Assembly (NCBI GenBank): GCA_036478595.1
Contig: JAZGEF010000073.1
Coordinates: 124,001-188,000 of the forward strand
Reading direction: 5' to 3'
From: Granulosicoccus sp036478595
Lineage (GTDB): Bacteria > Pseudomonadota > Gammaproteobacteria > Granulosicoccales > Granulosicoccaceae
DNA: 64,000 nucleotides
Numbering within the stretch: the stretch's first letter is position 1; every line of letters begins with the position of its first letter. The translations under genes were made by a program, and so were the position numbers. Positions 8,236-16,438 of the stretch are shown here, one piece after another. The notes beneath the pieces were generated by a model. That model searched no databases and had not been told where the DNA came from. It saw only the letters and a program-made list of their open reading frames with translations.

Positions 8236-9039
8236 ATGCTAGTTTTAATTTCTCCAGCCAAAACGCTTGATAACGAAACGCCATCGCGTACGAAAAAGGT
8301 ATCAATGCCGCAGTTTCTTGATCAGTCCGAAAAGCTTGTTGGCGTGCTAAAAAAATACAATAGTAAAAAGCTCTCGTCGCTGATGAGCATCAGCGATAAG
8401 TTGGCAGATCTAAACGTTGATCGGTTTAAAACCTGGCAAGCTGATTTCGATATCAACAGCGCGCGGCCATCGATCCAGGCTTTTCGAGGCGATGTGTATG
8501 TTGGCCTTGACGCTGACACTATGTCGATGAGCGATATTCGATTCGCACAAAAACAGTTGCGGATTTTGTCCGGATTGTATGGTGTTTTAAAGCCGCTGGA
8601 TTTAATGCTGCCGTATCGTCTGGAAATGGGTACGTCACTTAAAACAACCCGCGGCCGCAATTTGTACGATTTTTGGGGCGATCAAATTACCCAGTCACTC
8701 AATGCTGACCTTGCCAAACACGGCGATCAATCAGTCGTTAACTTAGCGTCTAACGAATACTTTAAGTCGGTCAACAAAAAAATATTGCAAGGAAATCTTA
8801 TTTCACCAGTATTTAAAGATGAGAAAAATGGTAACTATAAAGTGATTAGTTTTTTTGCCAAAAAAGCTCGTGGCGCAATGGCTCGATATTTAATCGATGA
8901 GCGACTCGAAAGTACCGATGCGGTCAACGCGTTTAGTTCGCTTGGGTATCGTTACAATAAAAAAGCCTCAACAGAGGAGCAGCCGGTATTTCTTCGTACT
9001 GAGAAAGTGGCAATGAAGTTTTCGCCAGCCGCCGCCTAA
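8236..9039 (+). CDS. yaaA: Peroxide stress protein YaaA (DUF328)
   Basis: The ATG at 8236 gives the standard N-terminus MLVLISPAKTL and 267 residues, close to the family norm. Conserved segments include FRGDVYVGLDADT, RILSGLYGVLKPLD, PYRLEMGT and LASNEYFKSV. In E. coli, YaaA is under OxyR control and lowers free iron and DNA damage during peroxide stress. It is separated by 3 bases from the rhomboid protease gene, so the two are almost certainly co-transcribed. Confidence 0.96.
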   Translation: MLVLISPAKTLDNETPSRTKKVSMPQFLDQSEKLVGVLKKYNSKKLSSLMSISDKLADLNVDRFKTWQADFDINSARPSIQAFRGDVYVGLDADTMSMSDIRFAQKQLRILSGLYGVLKPLDLMLPYRLEMGTSLKTTRGRNLYDFWGDQITQSLNADLAKHGDQSVVNLASNEYFKSVNKKILQGNLISPVFKDEKNGNYKVISFFAKKARGAMARYLIDERLESTDAVNAFSSLGYRYNKKASTEEQPVFLRTEKVAMKFSPAAA

Positions 9040-9042
9040 ACC

Positions 9043-9759
9043 ATGTTTCCCATTCACGACGAGAATCCTGTATCGATTATACCGCTTGTAACATATGCAT
9101 TAATCGCTGCGTGTGTGAGCGTGTTTTTGTGGCAGTTCACTCGCTCACCTGATCAGCAGCAAGTGATAGTTTATGCGCTAGGTGCTATACCGGCCGTGCT
9201 TCTTGGCGGGATGGAGTTGAGTGCCGATGTTGCCATGGTGCCGGATAAGGCTACGGTGTTTACATCCATGTTTTTGCATGGTGGCTGGATGCATCTAATT
9301 GGAAACATGTTGTTCCTGTGGGTGTTTGGTAACAACATAGAGGCCGCGATGGGCCATGTTAAGTACGCGATGTTTTACGTAATTTGTGGTATCGCAGCAT
9401 TTTTTGCGCAAGCATTGCCCGACGCTGCTTCAACCATACCGATGATCGGTGCCAGTGGTGCAATCTCAGGCGTGCTGGGCGCGTACCTTTGTCTCTTTCC
9501 GCAAGCCAAAGTGTTATTAGTCATTCCCATTTTCATCATTATACAAACGGTTAAGTTGCCTGCAATGGTGGTGTTGATCATTTGGTTTGTGATGCAGCTT
9601 GTTAGCTCCGTCACCACAGCTGCCGAGCCTGGTGGTGGTGTAGCATTTGGTGCGCATATTGGCGGATTTATCGCAGGTATGTTGTTGGTAGGTTTGTTTA
9701 AAAAATCGAATGTGCGTTTGCATATTCCATTTGTTCATTTTAATCCGTTTAACCGCTAA
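9043..9759 (+). CDS. Rhomboid-family intramembrane serine protease
   Basis: A 238-residue polytopic membrane protein with rhomboid hallmarks: WMHLIGNMLFLWVFG (conserved HxxxN in the second core helix), GASGAISGVLGAY (catalytic Ser near residue 138), and GAHIGGFIAG (catalytic His near residue 205). These form the Ser-His dyad that cuts helices within the inner membrane. The start is an ATG three bases after the yaaA stop. It lacks the cytosolic extension of E. coli GlpG, so it is a compact bacterial rhomboid of unknown substrate. Confidence 0.94.
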   Translation: MFPIHDENPVSIIPLVTYALIAACVSVFLWQFTRSPDQQQVIVYALGAIPAVLLGGMELSADVAMVPDKATVFTSMFLHGGWMHLIGNMLFLWVFGNNIEAAMGHVKYAMFYVICGIAAFFAQALPDAASTIPMIGASGAISGVLGAYLCLFPQAKVLLVIPIFIIIQTVKLPAMVVLIIWFVMQLVSSVTTAAEPGGGVAFGAHIGGFIAGMLLVGLFKKSNVRLHIPFVHFNPFNR

Positions 9760-9796
9760 TCGTAGCCTAAGGCAAGCGATTTAATGTGGAGGCAAT

Positions 9797-10048
9797 ATGA
9801 TTGACGCACGAGTATTTGATGAGCTGGCCGAGAATCTTGGCAAATTACTGCCACCGGGCGTGGCATCAATGAAATCCGATTTTGAATCCAACGCTAAGGC
9901 TGCGGTGCAAAGCGCTTTGGGTAATCTTGATCTAGTAACGCGCGAAGATTTTGATATTCAAGCGAAATTACTGGAGAAGACAATGCAACGCGTTAAGGAA
10001 TTGGAAGGGCGGGTGACTAAGTTGGAATCGGGTAAGTTGGAACCCTGA
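9797..10048 (+). CDS. ubiK: Ubiquinone biosynthesis accessory factor UbiK (YqiC/BMFP family)
   Basis: An 83-residue protein with the family layout: a conserved N-terminal part (FDELAENLGKLLPPG), a central amphipathic segment, and a C-terminal coiled coil (VTREDFDIQAKLLEKTMQRV then heptads) that mediates trimerisation. UbiK supports the aerobic ubiquinone-synthesis complex together with UbiJ and binds membrane lipids. A GGAGG site (in GTGGAGGCAATATG) fixes the start. It follows the rhomboid gene and ends 4 bases from the convergent kinase gene. Confidence 0.93.
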   Translation: MIDARVFDELAENLGKLLPPGVASMKSDFESNAKAAVQSALGNLDLVTREDFDIQAKLLEKTMQRVKELEGRVTKLESGKLEP

Positions 10049-10052
10049 TCTA

Positions 10053-11411
10053 TTAGTGCGTTTGCCTAATAGGAATGCGTACCTCCACAGTGGTGCCGCT
10101 AGGTTGTGTTGTTTGACTGTCTATCTTTAAGGTGCCACCGTGGGTATCCACGATGCGTTTCACTAATGTTAATCCCATTCCAAAACCCCCGGTTGTGCGT
10201 GTGCGGGATTCATCCGGCCGATAAAATGGTTCGCCTAGATTCTCGATATGATTGGCGCCAATACCTGGGCCATAGTCGGTTACACGTAATATAGCGTCTG
10301 TATCGGATCGATCGAGACTAACGTTTATATTTTCCGATTGCTCCATGCGCCCATGCTGTAGGGCATTGTTGATCAGGTTGCGCAACATGATGCGAATACG
10401 GGCGTCGTCAGCTTCAATCTTAAATTCATCGGTGTTGATGTTCAGCTGAACAAAATCGGAATCATTGCCGGTTACGTCAATCAACAGCGCCGTTAAATCA
10501 ACGGTTTGATAGTGCAGATCAGTATGGTGCTGTAATCGTTCCGATTCCATGATCTCGTGGATAAGTTTGTCCATTTCATTAAGATCATCACCTATACGTT
10601 GTTTATTTATCGAATCGGGTAGCATTTCATTGGCAATACGAGAGCGTGCCAGTGGTGAGCGCAGCTCATGGCTAATAGCCATTAGCAATTGCCGTTTCGC
10701 ATCAAGCATAGTTTCTATGCGCTCAGCCATTTTGTTGATGCTGTCACCGAGTTGAGCCAGGTCGTCATTACCCGATATTGGTATGCGATGCTGCAGATCG
10801 CCTTGGCTCATCAGGCTAACTCCTTGTTTGATTTTTTTAATCGGCGAAAGTTGTCGCCTAATGATGAAGTAACTTAGCAATAAAATTCCTCCCAGGCCCA
10901 ACAACACCCATACGAAGTGATCGTCATAGTGGCTGCGCCCCTCGCGGCGGCGTAATTCGTAGTACAAAGTATGCTCGTTTTGCATAACTCTTAGGTAAGA
11001 CGTCCGCTTGCCTCTACCAAATGCGTGATCGGGTGGGAGCGCAAAGCGAGCAGTCTTGCCTGCCGACGGGGAGTGCTTATCAGGTTGCCTATTTTGCGTG
11101 CCGCTGAAATGGAGTGATTGGAATTCTAGTGCCTTGCCGTTAGTCGCGTACTCAAGCGTGGGGCCATTGTAGATATAGATATTAACGGGTAATCGCTCGG
11201 ACAAGGAAAGTGCCTTGTTATGATCAGGTGGGCTGCCTACATCGTTGTGTACATAGCTCAAGTACTGAATCAAATGGGGTTGAATATTGTTTTTCCATTG
11301 CGCACCCATTCCTCTGGAAAACAATTGTGCTATAAAAAAAACCGTGAGCAATGCGATCAGGAAAAATATAGCGAGCAGTCGCAACGATAATGATTTACGC
11401 AAGGAATTCAT
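10053..11411 (-). CDS. Two-component sensor histidine kinase, CpxA-like
   Basis: A 452-residue kinase. It has transmembrane helices at about 12-30 and 168-186 around a ~135-residue periplasmic sensor region, then a HAMP linker (IRRQLSPIKKIKQGVSLMSQGD) and a phospho-accepting histidine in AISHELRSPLAR. The ATPase motifs are LRNLINNALQHG (N box), DYGPGIG (G1) and GFGMGLTLVKRIV (G2). Its start overlaps the stop of the response-regulator gene by 4 bases, giving a coupled RR-HK pair. With the Spy/CpxP-like gene upstream in the same operon, the arrangement resembles the Cpx envelope-stress system, though the sensor domain could not be matched, so no symbol is assigned. Confidence 0.93.
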   Translation of the reverse strand: MNSLRKSLSLRLLAIFFLIALLTVFFIAQLFSRGMGAQWKNNIQPHLIQYLSYVHNDVGSPPDHNKALSLSERLPVNIYIYNGPTLEYATNGKALEFQSLHFSGTQNRQPDKHSPSAGKTARFALPPDHAFGRGKRTSYLRVMQNEHTLYYELRRREGRSHYDDHFVWVLLGLGGILLLSYFIIRRQLSPIKKIKQGVSLMSQGDLQHRIPISGNDDLAQLGDSINKMAERIETMLDAKRQLLMAISHELRSPLARSRIANEMLPDSINKQRIGDDLNEMDKLIHEIMESERLQHHTDLHYQTVDLTALLIDVTGNDSDFVQLNINTDEFKIEADDARIRIMLRNLINNALQHGRMEQSENINVSLDRSDTDAILRVTDYGPGIGANHIENLGEPFYRPDESRTRTTGGFGMGLTLVKRIVDTHGGTLKIDSQTTQPSGTTVEVRIPIRQTH

Positions 11412-12100
11412 AAATCCCTCTTAGGGAGTGTGAACGTGTAGCCTGCGCCATGCACTGTTTTGATCGCAATAATGGGTTTAAGTTTTGCTCGTAGGCGGCT
11501 AACAAGAATATCGACTGAGCGCGAAAAGAGCTCATTCTCAGCGCCTCTAAGTGCCTGCAGTATTTCATCGCGGTTAAACGCCTTGCTCGGTTGTTCGGCT
11601 AGCAGTAGTAATAAATCGTACTCTTTGGTTGTCAGCTCTACCGCTTTGTCTGCAATACGTACTTCGCGCTCAATCGGGTGAATCGAGAGGCCTTCGTAAT
11701 GCATAACCGGTGGGGAGCTTTCTACCTGATGACTACTGGCAATATGCCGCTTGATATTACTGAGTAATCGGGCCACAAGCTCGCGCGGATCAAACGGTTT
11801 GGGTAGGTAGTCATCTGCGCCAATTTCAAGGCCGACGATACGGTCAGTTACATCGCCTCGAGCGGTAAGCATAATGATGGGGATGTCGCTGGTTTTTCTG
11901 ATCTCGCGGCAAACGTCAAACCCGTTCATCTCGGGTAGCATGACATCAAGAATCACTGCATCAAATCGGTGTTGTGCAAGTTTTTTTAATCCAGCGCTGG
12001 GAGTGAGCGCCGGATCAATTGCAATAGAAAACTGAGCGCAGTACTCGGTGAGTACTTCGCCCAGTTTCCCGTCATCGTCGATAAGTAAAACTGGATGCAT
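11408..12100 (-). CDS. OmpR/PhoB-family response regulator, CpxR-like
   Basis: A 230-residue protein with a receiver domain (acidic pocket LIDDDGKLG, phospho-acceptor Asp in AVILDVMLPEMNG, switch Thr in MLTARGD, Lys in LPKPFDPREL) and a C-terminal winged helix of the OmpR type (VELTTKEYDLLLLLAE, SRSVDILVSRLRAKL, TVHGAGYTF). It is the partner of the coupled kinase and follows the CpxP/Spy-like gene. A GTAAC-N5-GTAAC direct repeat upstream of the operon matches the kind of site CpxR uses, so autoregulation is likely. Confidence 0.94.
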   Translation of the reverse strand: MHPVLLIDDDGKLGEVLTEYCAQFSIAIDPALTPSAGLKKLAQHRFDAVILDVMLPEMNGFDVCREIRKTSDIPIIMLTARGDVTDRIVGLEIGADDYLPKPFDPRELVARLLSNIKRHIASSHQVESSPPVMHYEGLSIHPIEREVRIADKAVELTTKEYDLLLLLAEQPSKAFNRDEILQALRGAENELFSRSVDILVSRLRAKLKPIIAIKTVHGAGYTFTLPKRDL

Positions 12101-12149
12101 GGCTAGAGCTTATCAAATCGACTTTCACTGGTGGCCTTGTTTAATAATA

Positions 12150-12602
12150 TTACTCGTCGCTATGTCCACGGTGATGTCCAAAGCGCTTGCCCTTGTGATC
12201 CATAAACTTTTGCACCTGCGCTTTTTGCTCTGGGCTAAGACTGTCGATAAACGTACCAGCCGTGGCAACTAATTCAGGTGCATTGGCCTGAAAGGCTGCT
12301 GCACGTTCATTGATCAAGCTTAGGGCTGCCCCTTGATCAAATGAATCAGCATTGAACATTTGAGAGAGCTGCCCTTTCATGTCTGCGCTATTATCTTTTA
12401 CGAGTGTGCGGGTTTCGATTATTTCGGCCTGCAAGGCTTTAAGTGCTTCAGCTTGAGAATCGTCCAAGTCCAAACGCTTAACAATGCGGCTGACAATTTT
12501 GTCACCGTGATGGCCAGCATCTCGTTTGGCATAAGCGTTTGCGCCGAATGCAATGGCCGCAGCCGTTGTTGTTACTACGATGATCGTTGTCATTGTATTC
12601 AT
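12150..12602 (-). CDS. Spy/CpxP-family periplasmic stress protein
   Basis: A 150-residue exported protein: signal peptide (TTIIVVTTTAAAIAFGANAYA), then a helical mature part with LxxxQ-type motifs (LDLDDSQAEALKALQAEI and LSPEQKAQVQKFMDHK) typical of the Spy/CpxP fold. These proteins are cradle-shaped periplasmic chaperones or kinase inhibitors. The C-terminus is His-rich (HKGKRFGHHRGH), as is the start of the mature protein (DAGHHGDK), so metal binding is possible. A GGAG site sits before the ATG. It leads an operon with the response regulator and kinase, as expected for a feedback component. Confidence 0.85.
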   Translation of the reverse strand: MNTMTTIIVVTTTAAAIAFGANAYAKRDAGHHGDKIVSRIVKRLDLDDSQAEALKALQAEIIETRTLVKDNSADMKGQLSQMFNADSFDQGAALSLINERAAAFQANAPELVATAGTFIDSLSPEQKAQVQKFMDHKGKRFGHHRGHSDE

Positions 12603-12714
12603 AAGTAATCTCCAATCTCTAACGTTGTGTGTTTAGTGGTACCTCGTCGCTGCAAGGTATGGAGTTAGTATCGGACTAAGGCGGCTGCAGAACATATCGT
12701 AACCACAACAAGTT

Positions 12715-12729
12715 GTAACAAGATGTAAC
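12715..12729. promoter_or_regulatory. CpxR-like direct-repeat box, GTAAC-N5-GTAAC
   Basis: Two GTAAC pentamers lie exactly 10 bases apart (12715 and 12725) and a third lies at 12699. E. coli CpxR recognises GTAAA repeats with a similar spacer, and OmpR-family regulators generally bind tandem repeats one helical turn apart. The box is about 115 bases upstream of the CpxP/Spy-like gene that heads the two-component operon, and also lies close behind the stop of the KefB/C-like gene. The sequence match is direct; binding by the neighbouring regulator is inferred. Confidence 0.55.
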
Positions 12730-12789
12730 GGAGGTGTTTTTGATATTAAAATTTATCGGGATAAACCCAGTAATTGCTTTTAGGTGGAT

Positions 12790-14718
12790 CTACTTCGCAT
12801 CAGCCTCATCTTGAAATCGTTTCACTATTTCGGCCGGATCATCACCCATTTTAGCCATTTTTTGCGACAATTGACCAAAACCACTTGCCCCTTCAGCGGT
12901 TAACGTTTCAAGTATGGCGGATATTTCTTTAACCTTATTAACGTAGTCGGGGTTTTCAGCAGAGGGGATATCGGGATCATAGAGCCCAGCCATAATAATC
13001 ATGGAAGTTCTGTCATCGGCGACAAAGCCATCTGCGGCGTGTTCAACCTCTTCGTTAGACATGCCCAGGGCTGTGAATGCTGATCGACCCATGCGAACCG
13101 AACTATCAAACGTCTCACGGATGATGTCTCTGCAACCCGCCGCGTACAGATCGTAAACATGCATTCTATCGTGCGCCCGTGCAATGACATGCACGTGCGG
13201 ATAATTCCGGCGCACGTATTTAACCAGCTCGGTGCATTGATCTTTTCCATCAATGGCGACGATAAATTGCGATGCTGCTCGAATGCCAGCCGCTTCCAGA
13301 AGATCTGGGCGAGTTGCGTCGCCAAAATATGCCTTTATCCCGAAGGCTCGTAGCATATCCAGTTGCGACGAACTGAAATCGACGACAGTTGCATGAATTC
13401 CTGCCCCTTTGAGCATACGACTGACGACACCACCTACACGCCCATGCCCGGCAATGAGCACTTGGCTGGTTTCGTCAATGTCGTCTGCTTCATCCTGTTG
13501 ATGTTTGGAAAATCGGTGTGCAATAACACGATCATAAAAAATAAATAGCGCAGGGGTAAGCAACATCGACAGTGCAACCACTAGAAGCAAACGATCAGCA
13601 AGCGCTGTTGGAATTACCGAATTGGCTACGGTGAACGAGAGCAGAACAAATCCGAATTCACCGGCTTGTGCCAATCCCAATGCAAATAGCCATCGATCAG
13701 TGCCGCGTATTTTGAATATAAAACTTAACAGCAATAACACCAGCACCTTAATAGCCATCATCCCTAGGGTTAAGCCAAGCACTAAGCCTAGATTATCGAA
13801 CAGCAACGCGAAGTTGATGCCTGCGCCAACCGTCATAAAAAACAAACCAAGAAGAAGGCCTCGAAATGGATCGATATCAGATTCAAGCTCGTGACGATAC
13901 TCGCTGTTAGCCAAAACAACACCGGCTACAAATGTACCCAATGCAGGGGACAGCCCAACCAACGACATCAACAATGCAATTCCCACTACCAGCATGAGGG
14001 CCGCTGCGGTGAATAGTTCACGTAGCCCAGCGCTGGCAATAAAACGGAACATCGGGCTGGTTAGCCAATTACCCGCGCCAACAACAAAAGCCACTGCGGC
14101 GATGGTGACCAATGTCGTTTGCCAACCGTTCAAGCCATCAACCAAGCTCATGCTGGCGTGTTCTTCTCCATCGCTTGTATGTGTTGCCGCTACGTCCATG
14201 AGTTCTGGTAATGCCAACAGAGGTACCAGCGCAAGCATAGGAATAACAGCGATATCTTGAAATAACAGCACAGAGAAACTTGACTGACCACCATCACTGC
14301 GCATCAAGCCTTTTTCATTGAGCGTCTGTAGCACGATTGCTGTTGATGAAAGTGAAAAAACCAAACCGATAGCAAGCGCAATGGTCCACGGTTGCCCCAT
14401 GGCCATGGCCGCGCCCATTACCAGCATTGCGGTCAGTACAACTTGCCCACCACCAACGCCAATAAGCTTGGCGCGCATTAACCAAAGCACTTTGGGTTCA
14501 AGCTCCATGCCCACCAGAAACAACATCATGACGACGCCGAATTCTGCAAAGTGCTGTAACGAAATAACGTCAACGCCGAGCAGTGCCAGCAGCGGGCTGA
14601 TGGCGATACCCGCTATAAGATAGCCCAATACCGACCCCAATCCCAGCCGCGTGGCAATGGGTACTGCCACCACGCCAGCCACTAAAAATATAAATGCTAA
14701 TAGAAGAAAATCTGTCAC
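12790..14718 (-). CDS. CPA2-family monovalent cation:proton antiporter with RCK domain (KefB/KefC-like)
   Basis: A 642-residue protein. The first ~390 residues form a 12-13-helix Na+/H+ exchanger core (start MTDFLLLAFIFLVAGVVAVP, with conserved VFSLSSTAIVLQ and LGTFVAGVVLANSEYRHELE). A Rossmann RCK/TrkA-N domain begins near residue 416 (VLIAGHGRVGGVVSRML, with an acidic residue at the end of strand 2 in VVDFSSSQ). A C-terminal tail with alanine- and glutamate-rich helices follows. Such proteins extrude K+ or Na+ in exchange for protons, often gated by glutathione adducts or nucleotides. The start is GTG. No KefF/KefG-type partner lies next to it, so specific assignment to kefB or kefC is not justified. 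Confidence 0.92.
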   Translation of the reverse strand: MTDFLLLAFIFLVAGVVAVPIATRLGLGSVLGYLIAGIAISPLLALLGVDVISLQHFAEFGVVMMLFLVGMELEPKVLWLMRAKLIGVGGGQVVLTAMLVMGAAMAMGQPWTIALAIGLVFSLSSTAIVLQTLNEKGLMRSDGGQSSFSVLLFQDIAVIPMLALVPLLALPELMDVAATHTSDGEEHASMSLVDGLNGWQTTLVTIAAVAFVVGAGNWLTSPMFRFIASAGLRELFTAAALMLVVGIALLMSLVGLSPALGTFVAGVVLANSEYRHELESDIDPFRGLLLGLFFMTVGAGINFALLFDNLGLVLGLTLGMMAIKVLVLLLLSFIFKIRGTDRWLFALGLAQAGEFGFVLLSFTVANSVIPTALADRLLLVVALSMLLTPALFIFYDRVIAHRFSKHQQDEADDIDETSQVLIAGHGRVGGVVSRMLKGAGIHATVVDFSSSQLDMLRAFGIKAYFGDATRPDLLEAAGIRAASQFIVAIDGKDQCTELVKYVRRNYPHVHVIARAHDRMHVYDLYAAGCRDIIRETFDSSVRMGRSAFTALGMSNEEVEHAADGFVADDRTSMIIMAGLYDPDIPSAENPDYVNKVKEISAILETLTAEGASGFGQLSQKMAKMGDDPAEIVKRFQDEADAK

Positions 14719-14771
14719 TGTAATAATCGCCTTATTATTAAGTTATCGTATGTGAGCTGAAGTACCGGTGC

Positions 14772-16187
14772 CTAGCCTCGATGTTGAACACCAGGTACAA
14801 CAGGTCGATGCCGATGAAATCGAGTCTTGAGTAACGAGGGTCCAATCGGTTCACCACGCTCTACCTTACCGCTCATCCAGTAGGCGGTAGCAAATGCCAG
14901 AATGCCTGCCAATGCATTGGCTAATGCCTGGCCTGCCAATACCCCGCGTGAGCCAAATTCTGCTGACAACAAAAAAACGAGCGGTATGGCTAATACCAGA
15001 TCGCGAATGATATTGCTTAGGGTTGCGAATCCGGGGTGGCGTAGTGCTGTAAATAACGGGTTGGCACTGAGTTGTAGTCCAAACAGAATGTAGGAACCCA
15101 CTACGAAGGTTGCGTAGAACTTCAGCAGTTCGGCGGCTTCCCCCTCTAAATTAAAGATGCCTATCAACCCGTCTTGAGCCAGGTACATCAACACCGTAAC
15201 GGGGATGACATAGAGGGCAACGAATTTGCCTGAAGCTGTTAACGACTCCCGTACTCTATAGAATTGTTTTGCACCCATGTTTTGGGATGCGACGGGGCCT
15301 ACGGCACCGGATAAGCCGTATAGCCCAGCAAAGGCAACCGGTGTGACTCGACCTATCACGGACGCTGCGGCAACGGCGTCGGTGCCAAAGCGTGCCATTT
15401 GCGAAGTGGCAAAAGCCGCACTAATAGGGCCAGAAAGATTGGTCAGGATGGATGGGAATGCGATGGCGCTTAACGATTTAAAGTCTTGGATTAACTCTGA
15501 CCAAACTGGCCGTACTATTAACCCATGTTTTTTTACCAGGCTATATAGCGCAATCACTGCCACTGTAATGCGGGAGATGACTGAGGCAATGGCGGCACCG
15601 GTTAAGCCAAGACCTGCGCCAAAAATCAGCATTGGATCAATCACTGCGTTCACGAGGCCACCAATGATGGTTGACCACATGGAGAGCTTTGCGGCACCAA
15701 CAGCGCGCAACAGAGAGTTGGCAGCGATAGCCAGCCCTAAAATGGGCAAAGACACGCCAACGATTCGAAAGTAATTTACAGCAAGCGAGAGGGTTTCACC
15801 ACTTGCACCAATTAATGACAGTAATTCTTCTGCATAAACCAGTGTCACAATCGTAATAGGAATGGTCCAAGCCAAGGAGTAAAGCAGGCCGTGCGTCGCG
15901 TAGCGCTGAGCACGCGACTCATTCTGCTCACCTAGTGCTTGTGCAACCACGGTCGATACGGCGATAGATATCCCAATCGTGATCGATGCCCCGAGAAACA
16001 AGCCCAGCCCAGCAAAGCCCACCGCCGCAGCCAGTGAAGGTATGCCGAGAATAGAGATGAAATACATATCCACCAGATCGACAATCATAATGGCGAACAT
16101 GCCGATCGCCGATATGATTGCCAAGTTGCTGATGTGCCCGAATACCGAACCCTCGGTATAGGTAGCCTTGTGAGATTGGTTTGTCAT
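14772..16187 (-). CDS. MATE-family efflux transporter
   Basis: A 471-residue, 12-helix membrane protein of the multidrug and toxic compound extrusion family. Both halves are visible: DMYFISILGIPSLAAAVGF near the N-terminus, RAVGAAKLSMWSTIIGGLVNAVIDPMLIFG (the conserved NxxLDPxxIFG-type segment, here NAVIDPMLIFG), and the second-half equivalents around MARFGTDAVAAASVIGR and GLYGLSGAVGPVASQNMGA. MATE pumps use Na+ or H+ gradients to export cationic drugs or metabolites. It is complete, unlike the fragmentary MATE remnant at 6951-7468. Confidence 0.95.
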   Translation of the reverse strand: MTNQSHKATYTEGSVFGHISNLAIISAIGMFAIMIVDLVDMYFISILGIPSLAAAVGFAGLGLFLGASITIGISIAVSTVVAQALGEQNESRAQRYATHGLLYSLAWTIPITIVTLVYAEELLSLIGASGETLSLAVNYFRIVGVSLPILGLAIAANSLLRAVGAAKLSMWSTIIGGLVNAVIDPMLIFGAGLGLTGAAIASVISRITVAVIALYSLVKKHGLIVRPVWSELIQDFKSLSAIAFPSILTNLSGPISAAFATSQMARFGTDAVAAASVIGRVTPVAFAGLYGLSGAVGPVASQNMGAKQFYRVRESLTASGKFVALYVIPVTVLMYLAQDGLIGIFNLEGEAAELLKFYATFVVGSYILFGLQLSANPLFTALRHPGFATLSNIIRDLVLAIPLVFLLSAEFGSRGVLAGQALANALAGILAFATAYWMSGKVERGEPIGPSLLKTRFHRHRPVVPGVQHRG

Positions 16188-16438
16188 GGTTTAGTGTTTA
16201 TCAAGCTTGATTACGACTAATCCGGTAACTGGAATAGTGTCTGAATACTATGGTTTTGTACACGATGATGCTTGGAACAATACGATTAGAGCAATGCTTA
16301 AACAACTCTATCATCTGAAATGGAGTCGCTGCAGGATCGTTAGAGAAATATCATTCCCTGAGCTGCTAATTGGGTCTTGCTAATGTGGCAGCAAGCGCGT
16401 TAGGCTATTGCTTATTCATAAGAACAAGGATGTTCACT

